NCBI RefSeq assembly: GCF_020379485.1
Contig: NW_026015204.1
Span: 62,001 to 126,000, forward strand
DNA length: 64,000 nt
Direction: 5' to 3'
From: Brassica napus
Lineage: Eukaryota > Streptophyta > Magnoliopsida > Brassicales > Brassicaceae
Shown in pieces: positions 52,258 through 62,399 of this stretch. The number at the start of each line of letters is the position of its first letter. Within the stretch, counting starts at the first letter, position 1. Both the position numbers and the translations under genes were made by a program. Under the pieces are notes generated by a model, which was given only the letters and a program-made list of their open reading frames with translations, ran no database searches and was not told where the DNA came from.

Positions 52258-52807
52258 TATCACTTTTAGGATTGAGTAGAGTAATCTGAGTGAATAAGAA
52301 AGACTAGAAGTGATTTAGAAGAGATTTGAGTATGAAATGAGATTAAGAGTCTAGTATAGAACCATTGAGAGACAAAGAGACTAAGAGAGACTCATAACTT
52401 TCTTACTTTGATTAATGACATGAGTTTACAATATATAGAGAGGCGACATTAGAGACTAGGGTTTAGGAAACTACACTATTACAAGGGATAAGCTTTTGCT
52501 TTAATTCAAATGATCCAATAAGCTTCCTCCTTAAGGATAAGGTTCCTTTTGCTTTATGCCAACCGCGGACAGGCTGTCATGTGCGCTCCCTTCTTCCTTT
52601 TGCAACAGTCTGATCGGATAAGGATAAGCAAGGCTTCTTCTCAACACACAAAGTTACCTAAGTAACTTTGGTTCACGGAGGTCAAGTTACCTTGCCCAAT
52701 CTGTACGGCCTAGTACGGCTTCTGTACGGCCTTGCCCAATCTTCTCCTAACTCCATTTCCTTAGCTCCTCAAGTCATCTCTTCTCATATACTGAACTCAT
52801 CTTAACA
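52258..52807 (-). repeat. Element G 5' LTR
   Basis: 550 bp, nearly identical to 46787-47337. It ends CTTAACA at 52807, followed by ATATT (52808-52812), after which element E's RT frame resumes. Confidence 0.95.
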
Positions 52808-52812
52808 ATATT

Positions 52813-54220
52813 CACAATCAAGTACAAAGCGGATGGAAAGGTTGAGAGGAAGAAGTCAAGGCTAGTTGCAAGAGGTTTCACTCAAACTTATGGAGAAGAT
52901 TACATAGAAACCTTTGCACCAGTAGCTAAACTCCACACAATCCGGATTGTACTAAGCTTGGCTGTGAATCTTGGATGGGGGTTATGGCAAATGGATGTGA
53001 AGAATGCGTTTCTACAAGGTGAACTTGAGGATGAAGTGTACATGCATCCACCTCCAGGCCTTGAACACTTAGTGAAGAGTGGAAATGTGTTGAGACTGAA
53101 GAAAGCCATCTATGGGCTGAAGCAATCACCAAGAGCTTGGTACAACAAGTTGAGCACTACTCTGAATGGCCGAGGCTTCAAGAAGTCTGAACTAGATCAC
53201 ACCCTCTTCACACTCACGACTCCCTCAGGTATGATTGCACTCCTTGTGTATGTTGATGATATCATTATCACAGGGAGTGATAAGGAAGGTATCATAGCAA
53301 CCAAGGAGTTTCTTAAATCCATGCTTGAGATTAAAGACTTGGGAGAAATGAAATACTTTCTTGGAATTGAGATATGTAGATCCAAGGAAGGTTTGTTCAT
53401 GTCCCAAAGGAAGTATACACTTGATCTTTTGAAAGGTGCAGGTGCTTATGGAGGCAAGACAGCAAGGATGCCTATGGAGGATGGCTACAAAGTCCCACGA
53501 GAGGGGGAGATTGAAGACAGCAAACCTTATCAGGATCCTAAACTCTATAGAAAACTAGTTGGCAAATTGATTTATCTCACTATAACTAGACCTGACATTT
53601 GTTTTGCTGTGAATCAGGTGAGTCAACACATGCAAGTGCCTAAGGAACATCATTGGCGCATGGTGGAGAGCATCTTGATGTATCTCAACGGCTCACCTGA
53701 TCAAGGAGTATGGATGGGCTGCAATGGAAGCACTGAAGTGGTGGGATACTGTGATGCGGATTGGGCTGGTGATAGAGCAGACAGGAGATCAACCACAGGC
53801 TATTGCACATTCATTGGAGGCAACTTGGTGACTTGGAAGAGTAAGAAGCAGAAGGTGGTGTCTTGCTCAAGTGCAGAAGCTGAGTATAGAGCTATGCTGA
53901 AGCTCACCAACGAGTTAGTATGGATCAAAGGCATCTTGAAGCATTTGGAGATTGATCAAGCCACGCCAATGACCATGCATTGTGACAACCAAGCCGCCAT
54001 TCACATTGCCTCCAACTCGGTGTTCCATGAGAGAACCAAGCACATTGAAGTTGACTGTCACAAGGTGAGGCAGATGATCATCTTAGGAGTCATCTTGCCA
54101 TGCTACACAAGGAGTGAAGATCAGTTAGCGGATGTGTTTACCAAGGCTGCAAGACAGAAGACAATGGAGTCCATTCACATCAGGTTGGGCCTCATTGATC
54201 TTGGGAAGAGAAGGAGCTAA
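52813..54220 (+). pseudogene. Element E RT and RNase H (last fragment)
   Basis: Continues the frame broken at 46786. It encodes RT from 'TIKYKADGKVERKKSRLVARG' through YVDDIIITGSD (about 53248) and the complete RNase H ('YCDADWAGDRADRRS', 'CDNQAAIHIASNS', 'SEDQLADVFTKAARQK'), ending at the stop 54218-54220. The longest Met-started frame is 52958-54220, but reading is open from the insertion boundary. Confidence 0.9.
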
Positions 54221-54242
54221 TCCCCTTAGCTGCAAGGTCTTT

Positions 54243-54360
54243 ACTCTTTTTCCCTCATCAAAGTTTTATCCCATTGGGTTTTCTTTGGTGAGGTTTTTAA
54301 TGAGGAAGATCTTATGGCATTCCAAGCTTAAGCTTTCACAAAGCTAAGCTTGAGGGGGAG
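54243..54360 (+). other. Element E 3' UTR: shared stem-loop, pre-PPT hairpin and PPT
   Basis: The shared stem-loop (54243-54305) has arms CTCATCAAAG and CTTTGGTGAG around CCCATTGGG. Compared with C and A (CAAGG/CCTTG) the change G to A is matched by C to T in the partner. The second hairpin (54323-54352) pairs CAAGCTTAAGCTTT with AAAGCTAAGCTTG with one bulge and a 3-nt loop. GAGGGGGAG (54352-54360) is the polypurine tract. Confidence 0.65.
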
Positions 54361-54941
54361 TGTTGAGTTGAGCTGAGTATTTGTATGAAGAGCTAAGGAG
54401 TTGAAGAGGAAAGGAGATGAGGAAGCTTAAGGGAGTTTAGGGAGAGCATGGTACGGACGTCCGTACAAGGCCGTACAAGCCGTACAGTCCGTACCATCCA
54501 AGTCTCAACCTAAACTTACCTTGCACAAGTGAAACGGTAACTATGGAAGAGTTACTCAAGTGGAGAAGGATCAGACCGTTTAAGAGATAAGGGACGCGCA
54601 TTGCCAGGCTGGGACAGGCTGGAAAGCTAAAGCACCTTTAGTCCAAGATGCCATAAGCGTGTGATGCCTCTTAGTGGTTGATTTGAATCCTTTACCTTGA
54701 CTTCACATGCTTACTCCTTAACCTTGCGATTTGTAAACCCTAGTAGCTCTCCTATATATTGTAACTCATCAACACTAATAAAGATTATGCAGTTTGAGTC
54801 TCTCTAATCTCTTAGACACTATGGTTCTCTCTTAGACTCTAAACGACTCTACCTAGTTACTTAATCTTTCACAAACTTCTCTTAATCACTTCTTAAACAC
54901 TCTCTTTATTCTGATTACTCTAAGGATCTCTTAATCTCATA
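54361..54941 (+). repeat. Element E 3' LTR
   Basis: 581 bp, identical by eye to the 5' LTR, with the telo-box at 54735-54742 and TATA at 54753-54760. It is followed by CATAA (54942-54946), where CentBr resumes. Confidence 0.95.
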
Positions 54942-57387
54942 CATAAAGTGGTGGAGAATCACCAGGAAGTTGAATAAATCTCATACGAGTTGGGATGAAG
55001 AAGTTATCCCATCTTCAAATCAGGTGATTCCAGTTTCCCAGTTTGGGAATAGCACAGCTTCTTCGTCGTTCCAATCAAACCAGGATGAATCATTTTGTAA
55101 GAAGCTTGATTTGGATACATAAAGTGGTGGAGAATCACCAGGAAGTTGAATAAATCTCATAGGAGTTGGCAAGAAGAAGTTATCCCACTTTCAAATCAGG
55201 TGATTCCAGTTTCCCAGTTTGGGAATAGCACAGCTTCTTCGTCGTTCCAATCAAACCAGGATGAATCACTTTGTAAGAAGCTTGATTTGGATACATAAAA
55301 TGGTGGAGAATCACCAGGAGGTTGAATAAATCTCATAGGAGTTGGGATGAAGAAGTTATCCCACTTTCAAATCAGGTGATTCCAGTTTTCCAGTTTGGGA
55401 ATTGCAAAGCTTCTTCGTCGTTCCAATCTAACCAGGATGAATCTCTTTGTGAGAAGCTTGATTTGGATACATAAAGTGGTGGAGAATCACCAGTAAGTTG
55501 AATAAATCTCATAGGAGTTGGGATGAAGAAGTTATCCCACTTTCAAATCAGGTGATTCCAGTTTCCCAGTTTGGGAATAGCACAGCTTCTTCGTCGTTCC
55601 AATCAAACCAGGATGAATCATTTTGTAAGAAGCTTGATTTGGATACATAAAGTGGTGGAGAATCACCAGGAAGTTGAAAAAATCTCATAGGAGTTGGCAA
55701 GAAGAAGTTATCCCACTTTCAAATCAGGTGATTCCAGTTTCCCAGTTTGGGAATAGCACAGCTTCTTCGTCGTTCCAATCAAACCAGGATGAATCACTTT
55801 GTAAGAAGCTTGATTTGGATACATAAAGTGGTGGAGAATCACCAGGAAGTTGAATAAATCTCATAGGAGTTGGCAAGAAGAAGTTATCCCACTTTCAAAT
55901 CAGGTGATTCCAGTTTCCCAGTTTGGGAATAGCACAGCTTCTTCGTCGTTCCAATCAAACCAGGATGAATCACTTTGTAAGAAGCTTAATTTGGTTACAT
56001 AAAGTGGTGGAGAATCACCAGGAAGTTGAATAAATCTCATAGGAGTTGGCAAGAAGAAGTTATCCCATTTTCAAATCAGGTGATTCCAGTTTTCCAGTTT
56101 GGGAATAGCACAGCTTCTTTGTCGTTCCAATCAAACCAGGATGAATCACTTTGTAAGAAGCTTGATTTGGATACATAAAATGGTGGAGAATCACCAGGAA
56201 GTTGAATAAATCTCATGGGAGTTAGGATGAAGAAGTTATCCCACTTTCAAATCAGGTGATTCCAGTTTTCCAGTTTAGGAATAGTACAGCTTCTTCTTCG
56301 TTCCAATCAAACCAGGATGAATCACTTTGTGAGAAGCTTGATTTGGATAGATAAAGTGGTGGAGAATCACCAGGAGGTTGAATAAATCTCATAGGAGTTG
56401 GGATGAAGAAGTTATCCCACTTTCAAATCAGGTGATTCCAGTTTCCCAGTTTGGGAATAGCAAAGCTTCTTCGTCGTTCCAATCAAACCAGGATGAATCA
56501 CTTTGTGAGAAGCTTGATTTGGATACATAAAATGGTGGAAAATCACCTGGAAGTTGAATAAATCTCATAGGAGTTGGGATGAAGAAGTTATCCCACTTTC
56601 AAATCAGGTGATTCCAGTTTTCCAGTTTGGGACTAGCACAGCTTCTTCGTCGTTCCAATCAAACCAGGATGAATCATTTTGTAAGAAGCTTGATTTGGAT
56701 ACCTAAAGTGGTGGAGAATCACCAGGAAGTTGAATAAATCTCATAGGAGTTGGCAAGAAGAAGTTATCCCACTTTCAAATCAGGTAATTCCAGTTTCCCA
56801 GTTTGGGAATAGCACAGCTTCTTCGTCGTTCCAATCAAACCAGGATGAATCACTTTGTAAGAAGCTTGATTTGGATACATAAAATGGTGGAGAATCACCA
56901 GGAGGTTGAATAAATCTCATAGGAGTTGGGATGAAGAAGTTATCCCACTTTCAAATCAGGTGATTCCAGTTTCCCAGTTTGGGAATAGCAAAGCTTCTTC
57001 GTCGTTCCAATCAAAGCAGGATGAATCTCTTTGTGAGAAGCTTGATTTGGATACATAAAGTGGTGGAGAATCACCAGGAAGTTGAATAAATCTCATAGGA
57101 GTTGCGATGAAGTTGTCCCACTTTCAAATCAGGTGATTCCAGTTTCCCAGTTTGGGAATAGGACAGCTTCTTCGTCGTTCCAATCAAACCAGGATGAATC
57201 TCTTTGTGAGAATCTTGATTTGGATACCTAAAGTGGTGGATAATCACCAGGAAGTTGAATAAATCTCATAGGAGTTGGCAAGAAGAAGTTATCCCACTTT
57301 CAAATCAGGTGATTCCAGTTTCACTGTTTGGGAATAGCACAGCTTCTTCGTCGTTCCAATCAAACCAGGATGAATCTCTTTTGTGAG
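54942..57387. repeat. CentBr satellite, block 3
   Basis: About 14 monomers of 176 bp. Its first ten monomers repeat the variant series of block 2 (about 34848-36600) in the same order. Its last three ('aagcaggatg', 'gcgatgaagttgtcccac' at about 57108, 'tcactgtttggg') repeat the start of block 2. The block ends where element H's LTR starts, in the middle of a monomer (after GTGAG). Confidence 0.95.
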
Positions 57388-58316
57388 TGTTGAACTGAAG
57401 AGAAGAATGGAGCTTGTACATATAGGGGCAAGCTCTTGAAGATCTTAAGAAGAGTTCTATGAAGCTTCAGAAGTGATAAGAAGCTGATACAAGATTGGGG
57501 CAATGTCCAAGAAGGGTTCTAATCAGACATGGGAGAACATTGGAGGAGTTTAGGCTGCAATGGTTAATGAGAAAGTTAGGACGATCCGTACGGACGGCCG
57601 TACGGACTGTACGGACCGTACGGACCAGGGCGTCCCAAAACTTATCATCTCGACCATTTAAGCATAGTTGAGGAATGTGCAAGCTTAGGGCACAATGTGT
57701 ACGGCCAGGAAGTCCGTACAGCATGGTCTGGTCATGACTTGGGTCACAAGGCATGGAGAAACTCATTTGGACCTTATACATGAAGAAGGGATCAAAATGG
57801 CATCTTGGATGGCCTTGGAAAGGATCAGGTGAGATGCTGTCCGTGTATGGATAAGGTCTTCACTCCTATTGGCTTATTCAGTCCACAAGACAGCTCATGA
57901 CAGCCTGTGTAAAGACCAGGAACGCCCAAGCTTCCTATTGGCCAAGCATGTGAAGCTTATGGTCCATAGAATTCAAAATAAGGCTCCTCCTTGTTTGACT
58001 TCACATGTGTGATGTATCTGACTGTAAACCCTAGTAGAAAACAGTCTGTCCTATTTAAATAAGAGGCAGAGACGATTTGTAAGCTCTAAGTGAGTAAGGG
58101 GGTTTCCCTTCTCCTTCTCTAATCTTCAGTCTCTTATTCTCTCAGTTTCTCTCTAGTCTCTTATGTCTCTTAATCTCTGTTCTTAAGTCTCACATACTCA
58201 TAAACACTCTCACTAATCCTTTCCTATATATCACCTAGAACAAGCTCTAATCATTCTTCATTGAAGCTTATACACACACACATACTACCAGAGTAGAGAT
58301 CTCTTTAAAAATCATA
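57388..58316 (+). repeat. Element H 5' LTR
   Basis: 929 bp, TGTTGAACTG to AAAATCATA. It contains a dense CGTACGG cluster (57586-57625) and a CAGCCTGTG motif (about 57902). A W-box/E-box composite TTTGACTTCACATG lies at about 57994, a telo-box AAACCCTA at 58026-58033 and a TATTTAAAT box at 58052-58060. Confidence 0.85.
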
Positions 58317-59738
58317 TGGTATCAGAGCCAGGTTCATCAGAACCTGAGCTGTAGCTTCCGCACAACACAAGCTCTACCCTCAGCTCAAATCCAACCCTTG
58401 AAGACATTCCCATCCGAGTTCAGTTTCTCCATGAGAAGAAGACTGAAGGGCGTGTCTCTTATCCTTTCCCTTGTCTATACTGATGGAGAGACTCATTGGA
58501 AGCAGAAGTGTATGGAGAGGACTCACGAACCTCATCCAAGGCGCCTCCTCCAAGAGCTTTCTTCACCCGGTTCATCATGAAAGCTGTCAAGATGATGGCG
58601 CCTAGAAGACTTGAAGAAAGGAGGAGTCTTTGAGTTGGAGAAACAAGAAGGTGGCCATGAACTGAAGGAGTAGGAGGTGGGTGACTATCCAGACTCTCAG
58701 ATTCAACAAAAGCCATGGCCAGTCCCCTTGGAGTTTTAAGGAACCAACCTGGTTCCTTGTGTAAGCGATTTTAAAACCCTCTTGATAATGAGCTTGTGTT
58801 GTTGACTGGTTGTATTGTGTGATGTGATTGAAAACCTGAGGACTGTTAAAGATTGATAAATTAAAATGTTTAGAATCTGTCCCAGGATACTTTAAGAGCT
58901 TTGTTTGGTGACTGAATGTGATTAATATGCTTAGCTTCGTTTCATAGTGATGCTTAGAGTGATTAACTGAATCTGCTTGCATACATGGATTGAAACTGAA
59001 TTTAAAGCTGTTGCATATAGTCTTGTGGCTGTCTTACATTGAAGCATTATATTCATGTCTAAAGTGCTGAGTAAAGAAGCTTTTAAAAGTGCCTAAGTAA
59101 CTTGTCTTGAATCTGTTAGGATCTTGCTTGTTCTTAGAGAGCTAGCTTGCAAAGAATAGAACTTGATAATGCCTTGTGCCTATCTGTTGCATTGCTTGTG
59201 AGATTGGGAATCAAACCTGATGATTAATCAAGGATTGATCCCAATACTCTTGTGTCTTATCCTTGCTGGAGTTTGAGTGGTGTTTCAGGTTCACAAGAAG
59301 TGTTCTCTGCTCACCACCTATCCAAGACAAGAGGAAGACTTGAACCATTGTGTGGAGCAATGGGAAGATACTTGTGTGTAGAAGCTGGTTTAAGAAGCGC
59401 AGGCCACAAGGTTGTTGAGCTCCTGGTTCAAGACATACAAGCGGAAGACCAACCATTGTGTGGAGCAATGGGAAGGTTCTTGTGTGTAGAAGCCGGTTTA
59501 AAAAGCGCAGGCCACGAGGTTGTTGAGCTCCTGGTTCAAGGCACACAAGAAGAAGAAGGTCACCACCTATGCCATGAGGAAGGCCGGTGATCTGAGGGTA
59601 CTTGAAGCTTAAAGCAAAAGGATGGATCAGTGATTTAAGCGCAGCTGTTAGGGTGATGTGCTCCTGGTCTTGAAGTTCATTGAGGCTCATTTCAAGCTTG
59701 GATCTCCCCTATTCTCGGTCTCAAGCTTGCGGTGCTAG
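58317..59738 (+). other. Element H interior, 5' portion
   Basis: Begins with TGGTATCAGAGCCAGGTT. It contains a 108-bp tandem duplication (about 59345-59452 and 59453-59560) that creates a 112-residue frame with repeated 'CGAMGR.LCVEAGL.SAGH' units. I find no family for this and think it is a chance ORF. The rest is leader-like and non-coding. Confidence 0.65.
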
Positions 59739-60883
59739 TGATACACTAAAAATGAATCCTTGCTACTGTCAAGTTAACAGTGGTAATTATAGTATTTGAG
59801 ATTCAATCCAGAGGACCAGTTTACTCTTTACTCTTATGAGTTCAATGTCAAGCTGAGAAACAAGTGGGTTTTGAGAATTAATTGCGACAAAAGTAACAAG
59901 AATGCCTAGGTAATTTGAATTCAATTTAAATGAAGCTGGCTTAGGGTCAATAATCGGATGTTACTTGCAGAACTGAACAACTATTCAAGTGCGATGAAAT
60001 GCGATCTAGAACTCAGATCACTCAGCTGGAACAACTCACTATCGTGATCTTGATCCCTATGCGAGTCGGTCTTGAATCCTAAGCTCTCGCTTGGAACAAG
60101 ACGCGAAAGCAAGCTTTAGATGCGAGATCTGATTAGTTCACTTAATACCCTAATATCTACTCTCGCTGATTAGGGATACTAAGCTCATTCAATATATGTC
60201 GACTTATCTCCTAACGGTTAGCTAGAGGATTAAATCATAGATCCGACATTAAGTGATCAGTTCAATGCAGGCAGTAAGATCAATATGAATGAAGATAGTT
60301 GAGATCACTTATTTGTGTTCAGTTCATGCGGCTAACACCCTACAACCCTAAGCAAGCTTTGCCTACTACTCAATCATTAAGCAGGATGACACAAACAAGA
60401 TTTCTGAATAATACTGCATATAAAATAAGTAAAAAGACAAAGGGTTCAGGGAAATCTTCTCGTGAGAATGAGAGATGGAGCCTTCTCCCTTACAAGTTGC
60501 GTAGAATCCAAAAGCAATTTAGGTTTCTTTGTAAAAAAACTAGTGTCTTCTTAAGAAAACGATAGCCTCCCCTTTTTATAGGGGGGCGCTGGTGATAGGG
60601 GAATAAGAGAAAGAGAAAGTCGAAAACTAGGGCAAACTCCAGAATAGGAAGTTTCCTTAACGATCGGGAACAGTCTAATGCTTGATCTCTTCTGGAGCAA
60701 CCCTTGGGTTGTTCTAAATGACTGTTCCATGTTGAATCCTTCAAAACAGCATCTGACTTCCTGAAACTCTCTCCTTTACTCTTTCACCTGTTCCCAACCT
60801 GGAATGATGTAAATTAAACACGAATTAGGACTGAAAATGAGCTCAAAGTGCACATGTATTGGTATTAAAAACACCACATATCA
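59739..60883 (-). repeat. Athila-like 3' LTR
   Basis: About 1145 bp with TG...CA termini on the minus strand, bounded on the right by the complement of an 'agtctgggggaat' polypurine tract (60884-60898). Boundaries rest on the termini and tract because the partner LTR is outside the window. Frames inside it (60299-60565 plus, 60490-60744 minus) look accidental. Confidence 0.7.
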
Positions 60884-62399
60884 ATTCCCCCAGACTTAGA
60901 TCCTTGTTTGTCCTCGAACAAGACCAAGCCTCAAGAGCAGGGAGAAAGGTTTGAAGGAGCGGGAACTCGCTTTGTCTAAATAACCATGCCCTTACCACAC
61001 ATCTCTGAACCATACAAGCTGTAGAATCAGATCGCACACCCTTACCAGAACACCCCACGATTGCTGTTCGAAGATCAGCTCCGTACTCTATATCTCATAC
61101 CTGAAAAGGTTGCACTATCGAGACAAAACTCCCTTAAGGATCATTTAAGAACAGCGTGAGCTTCTCATTACAAGCACTATTCAGGGTAGACGGGTTGATA
61201 AGGAATAGGCTGTTTTACGGTGGAGCTGAGAGTGTTTGGTGGTTACCGTGTTTGAGTGCATGCAGGATATCGCGCAAAATAGCAAGAGAGGACGGATCTG
61301 TTGAAGCCCACAACCCTTACTCATCTCTGCCTCACGGATTAGGTTGTTCTACAATGTGGATCAATCGTGCCACTGTTCTCCAGCTCTTGACTTCTTTTCA
61401 TTCCTCCAAAATCTGCACCCACTTCTTGCTCACCCTTTTTCAGCAGCATGCATCTCGAATCTTCCCTCTCCATCATAAATAAATTAAAGCATTTTTTTTT
61501 TTTTCTTTTTTTTTGTCAGGGATAGAGATGGAGAGAGGTATCGGGACGAATGATTTGCAGCCGCTGGGGGTCTATCCTCTGTTTCTCACGGGGTGCCATT
61601 GTTCCATGCGCTTTCGACTGTTCCTTTCTTTAAGGATTGATCTTGTCGACTGTTCTCATGCGCTTTTGACTGTTCCTTTCTTTTGGGATTGATCTCGTCG
61701 ACTGCTCTGAGTGTCAGGCGTTAACGAGTAAGGGGTTGTGTCAATCCTATCCTCTCCGGCCTTTTTGCACATATCTGCACATATGACTTTGAAAAACAGA
61801 GTGCATGAGGGTGAAAATAAAGGCTTAGGTAGAAGGTTGGAACTAGCTAAAAATGAGCTAGCCGCTCAGGATCAGCAAGATTGGTAAAAAGAATAAGAAG
61901 TCCTGAGCGTTGGTCTCGTTTCCCTGATCTAGTGCCCATAACAAGAAGAATTTCAGTCAAGATTAGGTTCAAGTTAGGAGGAGTTGAGTCTACCCAGTGT
62001 AACCTGATCGGATGAGAGCTTCTGGAGAGTCAAATGAGATGGGTCGAAGGGTGTTCCAGGTCCAAGTATGGGCTCTTTCATCACTGCTAAGGTCACTGGA
62101 TAAGAATGTTAGAGCACGAGGTGGTTAAAAGAATATATCACAAGGTCCTCATTCCCACAAGAGTTTTAACTGACTCGATCCTAAACTGACTCGATAAAAC
62201 ATCCAAATGACGCAAGGACTGACTCAAAAACAAAGAAATAGAGTTTCAGCACACAGTGCTTCCCCCAGACTTAATCGACACCATCCCTGGTGGAAATGAA
62301 ACTGAGGTCAGCCAAAAAGCAACACAGCATAAAACATTAAAAATAAAAATAACAAGTTCAGATGGATAGAACAATGGATAGAGGATAGTCCTTGCGGAC
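60884..62399 (-). other. Athila-like non-coding 3' region with polypurine tract
   Basis: About 1.5 kb between the ORF stop and the LTR. A second 'gtctgggggaa' tract-like sequence occurs at about 62265-62275, just after the ORF, matching the one next to the LTR. A T-rich run lies at 61491-61514. No conserved ORF is seen; long untranslated 3' regions are usual for Athila. Confidence 0.6.

Larger units (their letters stand above)
46787..52807 (-). mobile_element. Element G: Copia LTR retrotransposon inserted in element E RT
   Basis: LTRs of 551 and 550 bp (46787-47337 and 52258-52807) differ by one base loss and one substitution near 47290-47325/52760-52795. ATATT duplications lie at 46782-46786 and 52808-52812. 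The primer site (52257-52240), gag-pol (52042-47478) and polypurine tract (about 47346-47338) all read on the minus strand. Coding sequence is close to E's, but the LTRs are clearly different, so they are sister families or recombinants. A single-base loss near 49165 splits the polyprotein. Confidence 0.95.
36740..54941 (+). mobile_element. Element E: Copia LTR retrotransposon, host of two nested insertions
   Basis: LTRs of 581 bp (36740-37320 and 54361-54941) look identical and are flanked by CATAA (36735-36739 and 54942-54946) in CentBr. The primer site is at 37321 and the polypurine tract GAGGGGGAG at 54352-54360. The pol frame is interrupted by F (39159-45310) and G (46787-52807); removing each with one TSD copy leaves the pol frame continuous across both sites. 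A one-base loss in gag near 38108 had already broken the frame or arose later. E is thus a young but inactivated copy. Confidence 0.95.
57388..59738 (+). mobile_element. Element H: 5' part of a non-coding LTR element related to B and F
   Basis: It has an LTR (57388-58316), a primer site (58317-58334) and about 1.4 kb of interior, ending where the Athila-like LTR begins at 59739. The 3' half is not in the window and probably lies beyond the Athila insertion, so the target duplication (left candidate GTGAG, 57383-57387) cannot be checked. The LTR start (TGTTGAACTGAAGAG) and leader match F closely. No gag or pol is visible. Confidence 0.8.

Noticed and set aside
59739..60883. Independent host gene in the Athila-like LTR region
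   Set aside because: TG...CA ends and the adjoining polypurine tract mark it as an LTR; frames are short and unconserved.
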